Shown in pieces: positions 49,626 through 58,817 of a stretch of 64,000 nt of DNA (its first letter is position 1; the number at the start of each line of letters is the position of its first letter). The notes beneath the pieces are model-generated. The model did not search any database. It saw only the letters and a list, made by a program, of their open reading frames with translations, and was not told the DNA's origin. The stretch is from Pontibacter indicus. Lineage in GTDB: Bacteria > Bacteroidota > Bacteroidia > Cytophagales > Hymenobacteraceae. The translations under genes and the position numbers were made by a program. The stretch is from the NCBI RefSeq assembly GCF_900156345.1, contig NZ_FTPP01000005.1, positions 62,001 through 126,000 on the forward strand. Reading direction: 5' to 3'.

Positions 49626-50663
49626 CTACCAGCCTTCAGGTATAACCATGGTCGTATTTTTCATCACCCGGCAATCATCGGGGTAGCGGAACGGGGCGAA
49701 AGGATAATCGATGTCGCTTCGCAAAATGGTTACCTGCTTTGTACTCACCCCCGATACGTCGAAGAAGCCGATCACCTGTTCATTGGCATTATTCACGCTG
49801 TTGATGTTCCCTTTAACTTCAGCAGGCGGCGGGTCGAACACGGTGCCTGTCGCCACTTTCTGCTGCTCCAGAATGCGGAAGAAATTGTAAGCGTCTTCGG
49901 TAATGGAGTGTTGGTACAGCGTCAGTTTATTCTTCACGCCCAGGTATTTCTCAAAAGGCATAAAGAGTACATTCTGGCGAAGTACCTGTTTGCCGTTGGT
50001 CAGGCGGTCGTCTATCACTTTGAGTTGCTCCAGCTTCTCCTCCAAAAAGCATTGCACGCAGCAATCCTTCGGGGCGGGAAGCCCGGTGAAAGGATCAATG
50101 TAATCCTGGGGCTGTGTTCTGACTTCGTATTGGGTCGCAAATGACCAACGTAAAAAGTTCTTTTCTGCTGCCGGATCGGAATAGTCTACCAGCACGCTAT
50201 ACCCGGGCAGCAATACTTTCTCACGGTCCCCCGGGAAAGCAAACGTCTGCTCCGACACCTCAAACTGCACCGAGTCTATCGCTATAGGGGCTTTCATAAC
50301 CACCGGCTCCGATTGGTACAGCTGGTCTCCTACCGTAACATTGAGCGTATAGGTATGCCCGGGTACGCCTACCGCCTCTCCGGTGGCAGGCGGGTAATAA
50401 TACCCTGCCTTGTCATATGAAAACACGTGCCATTCGCCTTCTTCGCTTGTTACCGTGACAATCGCCTCTTCTTCAAATTCATTATAGGGGGAGGAATGCG
50501 GCTGCGAATAACTCAATCGCACGTAATTCAGCTTGGCCTCATTTGTAAAGTATCCTTCCACGACCAAATGCTTTCGCTGGGTGTTCAGGTCCGTATCGAC
50601 CGGGTCGATGCAGCCCATGAGGAGGAGCAGGAAAAATGGCAGCAACCTTCGTAGCATACGCAT
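49626..50663 (-). CDS. DUF4249 lipoprotein
   Basis: A 345-residue lipoprotein (MRMLRRLLPFFLLLLMGC, lipidated Cys 18). The DUF4249 start is DPVDTDLNTQRKHLVVEGYFTNEAKLNYVRLSYSQPHSSPYNEFEEEAIVTVTSEEGEWHVFSY, with the later DVSGVSTKQVTILRSDIDYPFAPFRYPDDCR. Its start overlaps the stop of the TonB-receptor gene by one base. The receptor plus DUF4249 pair is a standard Bacteroidota module, in which the lipoprotein probably covers the receptor as SusD does. A Cys-rich PKDCCVQCFLEE segment (about 203-214) is notable for a surface lipoprotein. Substrate unknown. Confidence 0.88.
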   Translation of the reverse strand: MRMLRRLLPFFLLLLMGCIDPVDTDLNTQRKHLVVEGYFTNEAKLNYVRLSYSQPHSSPYNEFEEEAIVTVTSEEGEWHVFSYDKAGYYYPPATGEAVGVPGHTYTLNVTVGDQLYQSEPVVMKAPIAIDSVQFEVSEQTFAFPGDREKVLLPGYSVLVDYSDPAAEKNFLRWSFATQYEVRTQPQDYIDPFTGLPAPKDCCVQCFLEEKLEQLKVIDDRLTNGKQVLRQNVLFMPFEKYLGVKNKLTLYQHSITEDAYNFFRILEQQKVATGTVFDPPPAEVKGNINSVNNANEQVIGFFDVSGVSTKQVTILRSDIDYPFAPFRYPDDCRVMKNTTMVIPEGW

Positions 50664-53020
50664 TAGAATTTAACATTTAAATTAATGGAAGGTATAGGAG
50701 TGCCGATCACGGCCAGTTTATACGCCGTTGGTGCCTCTCCATAATAGTGCTGGTACAGCATGGAGTAGGCGTTCTTTCTGCCATAGAGGTTATAAATGGA
50801 GAAGCTGCCGCTGTATTCAGCCCTGCCCTTTTTGATGATCTCCCGATTCAGCGCCACATCCAGGCGGTGGTAGTCGGGCATCCGCTCCTGGTTCCGGCCA
50901 GAGTAGTTGGCAAAGATCTGCCCCTGGTACCAATACCAGGAGTCCGCCGCCGTTACTGGCCTGCCAGTGGTGTAGGTAAAGTTTGCCGTCAGCTTCCATT
51001 TAGGCCAAAGGTGATAATCGGTAAAAATATTCAGGTTGATCGGTTTGTCGTAATTGGATGGATAGGCTTTGCCCCCGTTAATAGTTTCTGCTTCGGTTTT
51101 GCCCGCTATCGTTCTGAAAGACCGTGAGTAAGTCAGGCTCACCCACCCGGTCAGGCGTCCCTGGTTCTTTTTCAGCATCCACTCAGAGCCGTACGCTTCT
51201 CCCTCGCCGAACAGCAGATCAGATTCGAGCGTGGGATTCAACAAAAGCGTTGCTCCATCTTTGTAATCAACCTGGTTGTAGAGCTTTTTGTAATAGATCT
51301 CCCAACTGAAATCGTACCAGCTCTCGGAACCTGTGTAGAAATAGCCCAGGGCCACCTGGTCAGCGATCTGGGGCTCTATGTGTTTATTGGAGAGTTTCCA
51401 GACATCCACCGGTGTGATAGCGGCCGTGTTGGAGATGAGCTGAATGTACTGCCTCGTTCTGCTATAGCCCACTTTCAAAGAGGTGTTGTCAGTCAGAGAA
51501 TATTTGAAAGACGCACGCGGTTCCAGCCCGGAGTAGGTTTGCACCACCTCTCCCGTGCCATAGGAAAGCGTATCGACAATGTTCACATCACTCCGGGGCC
51601 GCCCCTCCGCATAGACATAAGTATCGGTAGGCCCAATCTTGTCAAACCGGGAGTAACGAAGCCCCACCGACATCGACAGCCTGCCTGTGAGCGTTACGTC
51701 ATCGTTCAGGTAGATGGACGTTTCGTACCCTTTGTCGCTCTCCAATTGGCGTGGGTTGAGGCTCGAGCTGCCGTACGGCACCAACTCTCCCGGCTGAATA
51801 AGGTATGCGGACGCTTCGGCCCCAAAGTCTAGTTGGTGATTGTCAAACCCGAAATACCCAAAGTCTAGCTTCAGTTGATTGAGGTCTATACCTGAGTTGA
51901 GCGCAAACTCTTCCCCGATGGCAATGCCCTCCACTTTGTTAGTATAATGGCTCTTAACCAGGGTGGCTATACCTGAAAAGTTGTTGTTGAAAAGATGGCT
52001 CCACTTGAGCGTTCCCAGCGTGTTATTCCATTGGTAGGTCGTGTCGTTCGGAAACTTGAAGCCGTCCCCACTGTGGTAGCCAGAGAAGCTGACCGTGTTC
52101 TTTGCGTTTAGCTTATACTTGAATTTGAGGTTGCCATCGTAGAAATGCCCCGAGCTGTTTTTGATGTTCCGGTTGGGAAAAAGCTTCATGATGTAGCCCG
52201 GATACGCTCCCCTGAAAGCGGCCAGGAACGTAAGTTTATCAGATAGCGGCCCGTCTACGCTGAACTTTCCTGAGATGGGGGACAGGCCGATCTCATACTT
52301 CATTTTCTCCTCGTTTCCGTCCCGGAGGCTTACATCGAGAATAGACGAAATCCTGCCTCCATACCTGGCAGATATACCGCTGCGGTGCAGCTCGTAGCTT
52401 TTAAGGATATCCGGATTGTAAACGGAATAGAAGCCGAACAAATGGTTAGTGTTGAAGACAGGGGCATCATCCATCAGCACCAGGTTCTGGTCAGCACTGC
52501 CACCCCGCACAAAAAAGCCCGATGTACCCTCACCCGCATTCACCACGCCGGGCAATGCCGACACACTCCGCAACACATCCGCCTCTCCCAGTAGCTTTGG
52601 CATGCGTGTCAGCATCTTCTGGTCCAGAAAAGAACTCCCCATCTGGGTGCTGTTAACATCTGTCACCGGCCTGCTCGTGATCTCCACCTCTTTCAGCTTG
52701 AAATTGGCCCGTGTCAGTGTTAGTTCAATCTCCTTGTCTCCCACCAGGGTCACTGTTTCGCGGAGAGGCGCCATCCCTATGTACTGACAGGCAATTTCAT
52801 ATTCCCCCGGCTCTAACAGCACCGAAAAGCGCCCTTGTTTATCAGAGAAAACGCCATTTTTACCCGGTGTGATCACCAGAAAAGCTCCCTCGAGTCTCTC
52901 CCCCCAGAGTCCCTTCACAGTGCCGGTCAGTTTGTACTGCCTGGGAGCCGCTGACTGGGCCCAGGCATCTAAAGTAAAAGCCATCAGCAAGAGGATAATT
53001 GCGACTGATTTCCGGGGCAT
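50663..53020 (-). CDS. TonB-dependent receptor with carboxypeptidase-like N-terminal domain
   Basis: A 785-residue outer-membrane receptor. It has a signal peptide (PRKSVAIILLLMAFTLDAWAQS), a carboxypeptidase-D-like domain (YKLTGTVKGLWGERLEGAFLVITPGKNGVFSDKQGRFSVLLEPGEYEIACQYIGMAP) and a plug (SSFLDQKMLTRMPKLLGEADVLRSVSALPGVVNAGEGTSGFFVRGGSADQNLVLMDDAPVFN). The barrel ends KLAVIGTPIPSINLNVKF. The ATG at 53020 gives the signal peptide; the frame opens 7 codons earlier. It is coupled to the DUF4249 gene. It is not of the SusC length (about 1000+), and FVRGGSADQNLVLMDD marks the family with DUF4249 partners. Substrate unknown. Confidence 0.9.
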   Translation of the reverse strand: MPRKSVAIILLLMAFTLDAWAQSAAPRQYKLTGTVKGLWGERLEGAFLVITPGKNGVFSDKQGRFSVLLEPGEYEIACQYIGMAPLRETVTLVGDKEIELTLTRANFKLKEVEITSRPVTDVNSTQMGSSFLDQKMLTRMPKLLGEADVLRSVSALPGVVNAGEGTSGFFVRGGSADQNLVLMDDAPVFNTNHLFGFYSVYNPDILKSYELHRSGISARYGGRISSILDVSLRDGNEEKMKYEIGLSPISGKFSVDGPLSDKLTFLAAFRGAYPGYIMKLFPNRNIKNSSGHFYDGNLKFKYKLNAKNTVSFSGYHSGDGFKFPNDTTYQWNNTLGTLKWSHLFNNNFSGIATLVKSHYTNKVEGIAIGEEFALNSGIDLNQLKLDFGYFGFDNHQLDFGAEASAYLIQPGELVPYGSSSLNPRQLESDKGYETSIYLNDDVTLTGRLSMSVGLRYSRFDKIGPTDTYVYAEGRPRSDVNIVDTLSYGTGEVVQTYSGLEPRASFKYSLTDNTSLKVGYSRTRQYIQLISNTAAITPVDVWKLSNKHIEPQIADQVALGYFYTGSESWYDFSWEIYYKKLYNQVDYKDGATLLLNPTLESDLLFGEGEAYGSEWMLKKNQGRLTGWVSLTYSRSFRTIAGKTEAETINGGKAYPSNYDKPINLNIFTDYHLWPKWKLTANFTYTTGRPVTAADSWYWYQGQIFANYSGRNQERMPDYHRLDVALNREIIKKGRAEYSGSFSIYNLYGRKNAYSMLYQHYYGEAPTAYKLAVIGTPIPSINLNVKF

Positions 53021-53149
53021 AGGGAGCGAAATATTATACAAATACTTTTTTTAAATATACAAAGTTTGGACATTAAATTACTACCTGTTCCGAAAGCTTT
53101 TCTGCATATCAGAGCGATACACTGACTGCTGTAAATTCCTGCGAAAAGA

Positions 53150-53176
53150 AAAGGTCTCCGGAATCCGGAGACCTTT
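53150..53176 (-). terminator. terminator after the first SusD gene
   Basis: AAAGGTCTCCGG pairs with CCGGAGACCTTT (12-bp stem, 3-nt loop), followed on the minus strand by TTCTTTTC. It ends the first SusC-SusD transcript. Confidence 0.85.
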
Positions 53177-53231
53177 GCCAATGAAGAAGACTACTACCTA
53201 GTTTTCTTAAAATTCAAATCAAAAATCTTTA

Positions 53232-54671
53232 TTATCTAATGTCCCAGAACAGCTTGGTTGAGCTCTGATCACCACCAATTGCTGACGAAGCAGAAGTATA
53301 GTTTGACGGGTTAAGCGTCTGCTCGTTTACAGGATAGATCAATCTTGTCGGTACGATCAGGCCGTCTACCGGAGGAAGGAGCGTTGGCGCATCCAGTCTT
53401 CTCCAGGTTACCCATGCATCGTAGCCGCGGTTGTACATCGCGATCCACTCCTGCGTACCAATTTTCTGTTTCCAGTCGCCAGGAGCAGTCAGGTAGTTCA
53501 CGCTTGGCTGTGCCAAGTATAATTTAGCCTGATCCTCAGTACCACCCCAATAAGTAATAGAGGCCGTAACACCTTTGTTGTAGTGCTCCATTGCAGTGCC
53601 ACCTACATTATAACCTCTTTCTACAGCCTCAGCCAGCAAAAATTCTACTTCAGCATAGTCCAGCAGAAGAGCTTCGAAAGTAGGATCAGCAACCTTAGCG
53701 CTCACAGTCGAGAAATCAGTAAAGGTGTTAGGGAAACCATACTTACCACCTTTGAACTGACCGCCTACCTGCGAGAAGTAGAACTCTCTTCTTGGGTCGT
53801 TACGCTGGTTCATGGCGTCAACCAAAGTGTTGGCGGCAACATAGTCCTCTCTGGTTGAAAGTGGGCCCTTCACGTTTGAAGAGATTGGGTTGTTGTTTGG
53901 TGGAGCAGACAGGTATTCGAAGGATGCATTCTCAGCATTGCTTGAAATAACGCCACCTGCATCTGCTGCCGTTGCTGACTCTGCCAGTGCTTTCGCTCTT
54001 GCATTGTCAACATCTGCTACTACCATACCTAACTTCAGCTTCAAAGAGTTGCCAAACTTAAGCCAACGCTGCATGTTACCACCGTAAAGGATGTCACCAT
54101 TACCGGTAAATCCGGCAGAAGAAGTATTAATCTGATCTACAGCAGTTTCAAGACGAGACAGGATGTCGTTGTAAATAGCCTGCGCATCATCGTATTTAGG
54201 CAGTGCATTCTGAGAGTTAAGTGCCTCTGTGTAAGGAACATCACCAAACGTGTTAACTAATACAGACCAGGTATACACCTCCATGATCTCTACCTGAGCC
54301 AGTTGGTTTTGTTTAACAGCTTCTGCAAGCGTCTGATCCTCGTTGATGATTCTCTTCGCTTCAACCAGGTCCGCCAGCACATCACGGTACAGGGTTGTCC
54401 ACATACCCTGCGGAATTGTACGTGATGTCATGTTATAGCGTGGCTCATCCAGGTACTGTGTGGATGTCCAGTGCTGCACATAAAAACGGTAGTTGTTCGT
54501 GTTAACGTTGGGTGTCGTCAACACGTCTGTCAGGTTCTTGGTTGCACCCGTGAACAGGGTAACAGCCGGAACTACTGTCGCTTGCTTCTGGTCAATGTTA
54601 TACTCGTCCAGATCATCTACGCATGATGCCAAAAACACCAGCGAGAATAAGCATATGATAAGTTTCTTCAT
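53232..54671 (-). CDS. SusD/RagB-like nutrient-binding lipoprotein (copy 1)
   Basis: A 479-residue surface lipoprotein (MKKLIICLFSLVFLASC, lipidated Cys 17). It is a SusD-type protein: DDLDEYNIDQKQATVVPAVTLFTGATKNLTDVLTTPNVNTNNYRFYVQHWTSTQYLDEPRYNMTSR, helical TPR-like middle, and an end LLDYAEVEFLLAEAVERGYNVGG... GLIVPTRLIYPVNEQTLNPSNY. It follows its SusC after 11 bp. Copy 2 is at 58818-60239. A block of 97 bp near the 3' end (53314-53410) is nearly identical to copy 2 although the rest has diverged. The ligand of the pair is unknown; no glycoside hydrolase or protease cargo is adjacent. Confidence 0.93.
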   Translation of the reverse strand: MKKLIICLFSLVFLASCVDDLDEYNIDQKQATVVPAVTLFTGATKNLTDVLTTPNVNTNNYRFYVQHWTSTQYLDEPRYNMTSRTIPQGMWTTLYRDVLADLVEAKRIINEDQTLAEAVKQNQLAQVEIMEVYTWSVLVNTFGDVPYTEALNSQNALPKYDDAQAIYNDILSRLETAVDQINTSSAGFTGNGDILYGGNMQRWLKFGNSLKLKLGMVVADVDNARAKALAESATAADAGGVISSNAENASFEYLSAPPNNNPISSNVKGPLSTREDYVAANTLVDAMNQRNDPRREFYFSQVGGQFKGGKYGFPNTFTDFSTVSAKVADPTFEALLLDYAEVEFLLAEAVERGYNVGGTAMEHYNKGVTASITYWGGTEDQAKLYLAQPSVNYLTAPGDWKQKIGTQEWIAMYNRGYDAWVTWRRLDAPTLLPPVDGLIVPTRLIYPVNEQTLNPSNYTSASSAIGGDQSSTKLFWDIR

Positions 54672-54682
54672 TTTCTGAAATT

Positions 54683-57600
54683 TTAGAAATTTAATTTAAC
54701 GTTGAAGCCATAAGTCTTAACCGCTGGGTAAGCGCCAGACTGGTAACCACGGCCAGCATTGCCTGAGCTCAAACCTTCTTCAGGGTCAGAGTACTCCATG
54801 TTTTTGTGGATGATCCAAAGGTTACGGCCGATCAGCTGCAGGTCAACACCTTTCACAAATCCAAGGTTCCCAACAAGTGACTGTGGCAGGGCATAAGAAA
54901 GAGCAACTTCTCTCAGCTTCACGAAGCTACCGTCAAACACATACATGGCGAGTGGAGCACCTTCGTAGTTGTTGGCAGCGTAGCCATAAGGCGTCATGCC
55001 GTCACCGTCCTGGTTCTCACCGTAGATGTCGTTCGGAGTACCGTCTTCTTTAACTCCTGGCAGCAGCACACCACCACCTTCGTCAACTGGCAGACGAGAA
55101 GGGTTGCCCTTGTCGTTCAGACCTGCTGTGTGAGCATAAAGACCGGTTGCTTCGCCATACCACTGGTCAAGCGAGAACACGTCTCCACCTTTACGAACAT
55201 CGATCAGGAAGCCCAGTGACAGACCTTTGAATGTTAAGGTGTTGTTGAAACCACCAGTCCAGTCTGGGTTTGGATTGCCAATGATCATGTCTGATCTGTC
55301 AGAGGTCAGGTAGTATCCGTTTTCTCCAACTGTTTTCTGACCATTTGTGTACACAAAGTCAGTGCCTCGGATAACACCATAAGGCTGGCCAATGGCAGCG
55401 TTAAGCGATACACCACCCTGGAAAGCAGCAAGTGACAGGTTCTGCACGTCTTCGTACAGGCTCAGCACCTTGTTTCTGTTACGGGCGAAGTTGAAGTTCA
55501 TAGTCCAGGTGAAATCTCCAGTTTGGATAGGCGTAACGAAAGCAGCTACCTCAAAACCTTTGTTTTCTACTTCACCGGCGTTTACGTAACGGCTTGTGTA
55601 GCCGGAAGCAGCCGTCTGGCTAACTGGCATGATCTGGTCAACCTGGTTTTCCTTGTACACTGTCAGGTCGAAACCGAACAGGTTGTTGAAGAACTCAGCC
55701 TCTATACCTGCTTCCATACTCTTCTTTCTTTCTGGCTTCAGGTTAGCGTTGTTCTTAGTGCTTGGAAGCGAGAAGATCGGAGTGGATCCAAAACCAGTAG
55801 GCTTGGTATACACGTCGTAGATACTCAACGGCGGCGCATCGTTACCTACCTCTGCGTAGTTAACTCTCACTTTACCGTGTGATAACCAAGAAGTCTCCAG
55901 CAGGTTAGAGAACAGTACGTTCACACCAGCAGCTGGGTAGAAGTAAGCGTTGTCGCCTTCAGGAAGTGTAGTAGACTTATCTTCACGAGCAGAAAGTTCC
56001 ATGAAGTAAGTGTCTCTGAAACCAAGGTTTACGTTGGCGAAAATACCGTCAACACCTCTGCGTGTTAAAGTTTCAGTTGGAGGGTTTACAGGGCTAACTG
56101 AGTTGGAGATAGAGTACAGTCTTGGAACAACCAGACCACCGTTTGTTGCTGTGAAGATAGATTCAGCACGGTCTCTGCGGATGTTACCACCCAACAAACC
56201 TGTAAAGCTTAGGTCTTCAGAGAAGTCTTTTTTGAAATTCAACATCAGGTCGAAGTTGGTTTCGTTAAAGTCTCTGTTGTATCTTGAATAGCTGCTCAAA
56301 CCTGCACTACCAACTGCTACACGCTCTTCCTGCATGTCGGCTGTAGTGTTGAAAGAGGCTCTACCCAATGCGCTCAGCCAATCGGTAATCTTGTAGTTTA
56401 CAGTTGCATAGCCGTAAATGTTATCTCTGGTGTCGTTTGAGTAGTTTTCGTACTGCGTCCAGTATGGGTTGTCAGAGTAAATAGGGCCTGTGTTAGAGCT
56501 GTTCCAGTTCCAGGTAATGTTCTGGCGGTTTCTGAAGTAAGCATCTTTCTGCTCCTCCAGGTCCACGTTGGTCTGCCACCACTGACGGAACTGCTGGTTC
56601 GGGTTGTTACCGCTATAACCTGTACCGTATCTACCTACACCTACTGTGCGGGTATAGTTACCAGATGCAGAGACTGTCAATCTTTCAGTGGCCTCGTAAG
56701 AAGCGTTGAAGTTGAACATGTCTTTGTCGATGCTGGAGTTAGGCAGGTTACCTTTGATGTCGTTACGAGTGTAACCAAGGTTGAAGGTAGTCTTGTCGCC
56801 ACCGCCGCTTACTACAACACTCTGGTTGGAGTTAAGGCCTGTGCGGTAGAAAGCAGTTGGGTCGTTTTCAGCAGCTACCCAAGGTCTGGTCTTGCCATAG
56901 TTCGGGTGAAGCGGGTCAATGGCATCCCACTGGTATACCTGCAGGTTCGGATCGAATTTAGGACCATAAGAGGCGTCATCCTGGTAACGAACTACTGGTG
57001 CTACACCGCTGCCCAGATCACGTGATGCACGGAAGCCTTGGAAATAGCCACCGCCGTACTCTTTCTGGTACTTCACATACGTGCTTTTATCGATGTTGCT
57101 CCATGTCACACCGCTGTTTACAGCTACGTTCAGGCTGTTTTTAGCACCTTTTTTGGTTGTGATCATGATTACACCGTTTGCTGCACGAGAACCGTAAAGC
57201 GCAGTCGCTGCCGCACCTTTCAGTACGTTCACCGACTCGATGTTATCTGGGTTCAAGTCAGCAGCAGCGTTACCAAAGTCAGCACCACCACGGCCAGTAG
57301 CCTGGTTAGAGCCGTTGTTGTTAGCGTTACTTACCGGCACACCGTCAATTACGAACAACGCCTGGTTGTTACCTGTAAGAGAAGAATAACCACGAATGAT
57401 CACGTTAGTAGAACCGCCCATGGTGTTGTTGGTTCTGATGTCGAGACCAGCCACTTTACCTGACAGGGAGTTTACTACGTTTTCGTTTCTGGCACGTGTG
57501 ATCAGGTCGCCGCTAACTTCCTGAGCTGAGTAAGCCAGCTCGTTTCTGTTACGCTCGATACCGAGGGCGGTCACCACAACCTCACCCAGCTGGCGGGTAT

Positions 57601-57895
57601 CAGTTCCCATGGCCACGTCCATGCTTGTGTTGGTGCCGATTGGTCGCTCGATGGTCTGATAACCTATGAAGCGAAAAACCAGGGTGTTGCTGCCTTCGGG
57701 TACGTTAATAGTATAAGTACCGTCTGCCCCCGTGGCAGTACCCGCCGACGTGCCTTTCACCAAGACTGTAACCCCTGGCAGAGGCTGTTTGGTAGTAGCG
57801 TCTGTCACCGTACCGGTGATTGCCCTGACTTGAGCCATGGCCTCTTGAATCAAGGCCGACACAAGCAGCAGGCATAGCATTAGAATTTTTTTCAT
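54683..57895 (-). CDS. SusC/RagA-family TonB-linked receptor (copy 1)
   Basis: A 1070-residue SusC. It has a signal peptide (KKILMLCLLLVSALIQEAMAQ), a carboxypeptidase-D-like domain (RAITGTVTDATTKQPLPGVTVLVKGTSAGTATGADGTYTINVPEGSNTLVFRFIGYQTIERP) and the plug with GKVAGLDIRTNNTMGGSTNVIIRGYSSLTGNNQALFVIDGVPVSN. LNPDNIESVNVLKGAAATALYGSRAANGVIMITTKKG precedes a long 22-strand barrel ending YGFNVKLNF. It pairs with SusD copy 1 as a pedal-bin transporter powered by the Ton operon at 23-26 kb. It is very similar to copy 2 along the whole length. Confidence 0.95.
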   Translation of the reverse strand: MKKILMLCLLLVSALIQEAMAQVRAITGTVTDATTKQPLPGVTVLVKGTSAGTATGADGTYTINVPEGSNTLVFRFIGYQTIERPIGTNTSMDVAMGTDTRQLGEVVVTALGIERNRNELAYSAQEVSGDLITRARNENVVNSLSGKVAGLDIRTNNTMGGSTNVIIRGYSSLTGNNQALFVIDGVPVSNANNNGSNQATGRGGADFGNAAADLNPDNIESVNVLKGAAATALYGSRAANGVIMITTKKGAKNSLNVAVNSGVTWSNIDKSTYVKYQKEYGGGYFQGFRASRDLGSGVAPVVRYQDDASYGPKFDPNLQVYQWDAIDPLHPNYGKTRPWVAAENDPTAFYRTGLNSNQSVVVSGGGDKTTFNLGYTRNDIKGNLPNSSIDKDMFNFNASYEATERLTVSASGNYTRTVGVGRYGTGYSGNNPNQQFRQWWQTNVDLEEQKDAYFRNRQNITWNWNSSNTGPIYSDNPYWTQYENYSNDTRDNIYGYATVNYKITDWLSALGRASFNTTADMQEERVAVGSAGLSSYSRYNRDFNETNFDLMLNFKKDFSEDLSFTGLLGGNIRRDRAESIFTATNGGLVVPRLYSISNSVSPVNPPTETLTRRGVDGIFANVNLGFRDTYFMELSAREDKSTTLPEGDNAYFYPAAGVNVLFSNLLETSWLSHGKVRVNYAEVGNDAPPLSIYDVYTKPTGFGSTPIFSLPSTKNNANLKPERKKSMEAGIEAEFFNNLFGFDLTVYKENQVDQIMPVSQTAASGYTSRYVNAGEVENKGFEVAAFVTPIQTGDFTWTMNFNFARNRNKVLSLYEDVQNLSLAAFQGGVSLNAAIGQPYGVIRGTDFVYTNGQKTVGENGYYLTSDRSDMIIGNPNPDWTGGFNNTLTFKGLSLGFLIDVRKGGDVFSLDQWYGEATGLYAHTAGLNDKGNPSRLPVDEGGGVLLPGVKEDGTPNDIYGENQDGDGMTPYGYAANNYEGAPLAMYVFDGSFVKLREVALSYALPQSLVGNLGFVKGVDLQLIGRNLWIIHKNMEYSDPEEGLSSGNAGRGYQSGAYPAVKTYGFNVKLNF

Positions 57896-58740
57896 TGTGC
57901 TGTTTGTTTAGGTGAGAATAAAATCAAAATAGTTAAGGTGTTATTTTATAGCTGCGCTGAATAACAGCGTCAATCTGTTTGTTTAGTTCTCGGTATGAGC
58001 AAAGGCTCGCTCTGTCTGTTGATCACCTCCTTCTTCTTTCGAAATCCTTCGCTACTGGCATCTGACAACGATCCGCAAAGCGGATATACAAGCTTCCTGC
58101 AACAGGTGCTGTCTGTACTGATCTAGGATGCCGGAATCAGCAAAGCTAGGGACAGACACGCGACCCTGAATAGGAAATTATCGTCAACAGGTTACTGTAT
58201 CGGATGCCGAGAAAGCTGGTTTATATTAATTATTTACCAGAATAAGTATACAGCTGTGCCTTAAGCAGACTAAAGAGCCTGAAAAACAACAGTTGGATAG
58301 CTTAGATTGGAGCTATGTTAATTGGTAAATACTTAGAAGGCCGCTAATTTGTCAGAAATTGGTAAGCGGCATTGGGGCAAAAGTAACTCTTGGGGTAGTA
58401 GAGATCTTTTCATTATTATTATTTGTTTAAGGTGAGAGATGCCCAATTTTAAAGAATGTTTTTGGCTTTCACAAACAATTATTCATTTTTTGAATCCGAC
58501 AGTGAATTTTAGCTAGCTTTTTATTGGCTCCTGGATGCTGCAAAGGCGGTTTCTGATTACAGCTGCAAAAACTCCTCTGTATACGGGCATGTATAAGAAA
58601 AGATAAATTTATTCAATGCGATAGCAAAAAAATTAAATTTTTAAAAGATAAGGCAAACAGAATCAAGATTTTATCTTTTCGGCCGAAAGGTTTAACCATA
58701 TAATTATAGCGCTTGTTTTGCTATACCTGACCATAAAAGA
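57896..58740. other. intergenic region between the two SusCD units
   Basis: About 845 bp upstream of SusC copy 1. It holds no credible gene. Two possible minus-strand -7 elements, TAGCTTTG at 58141-58148 and TACTTTTG at 58378-58385, have no good -33 partner. A perfect short palindrome ATCCGC-AAA-GCGGAT lies at 58071-58085. I cannot choose the promoter. Confidence 0.5.
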
Positions 58741-58769
58741 AAAATGCCTCCAAAGTTCAGAGGCATTTT
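58741..58769 (-). terminator. terminator after the second SusD gene
   Basis: AAAATGCCTC pairs with GAGGCATTTT (10-bp stem, 9-nt loop), followed on the minus strand by TTCTTTTATG. It lies about 50 bp after the copy-2 SusD stop. Confidence 0.8.
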
Positions 58770-58817
58770 CTGCAGAAAACTACTACCAAGTTTATCTTCT
58801 ATACATTTGATCTGCTG

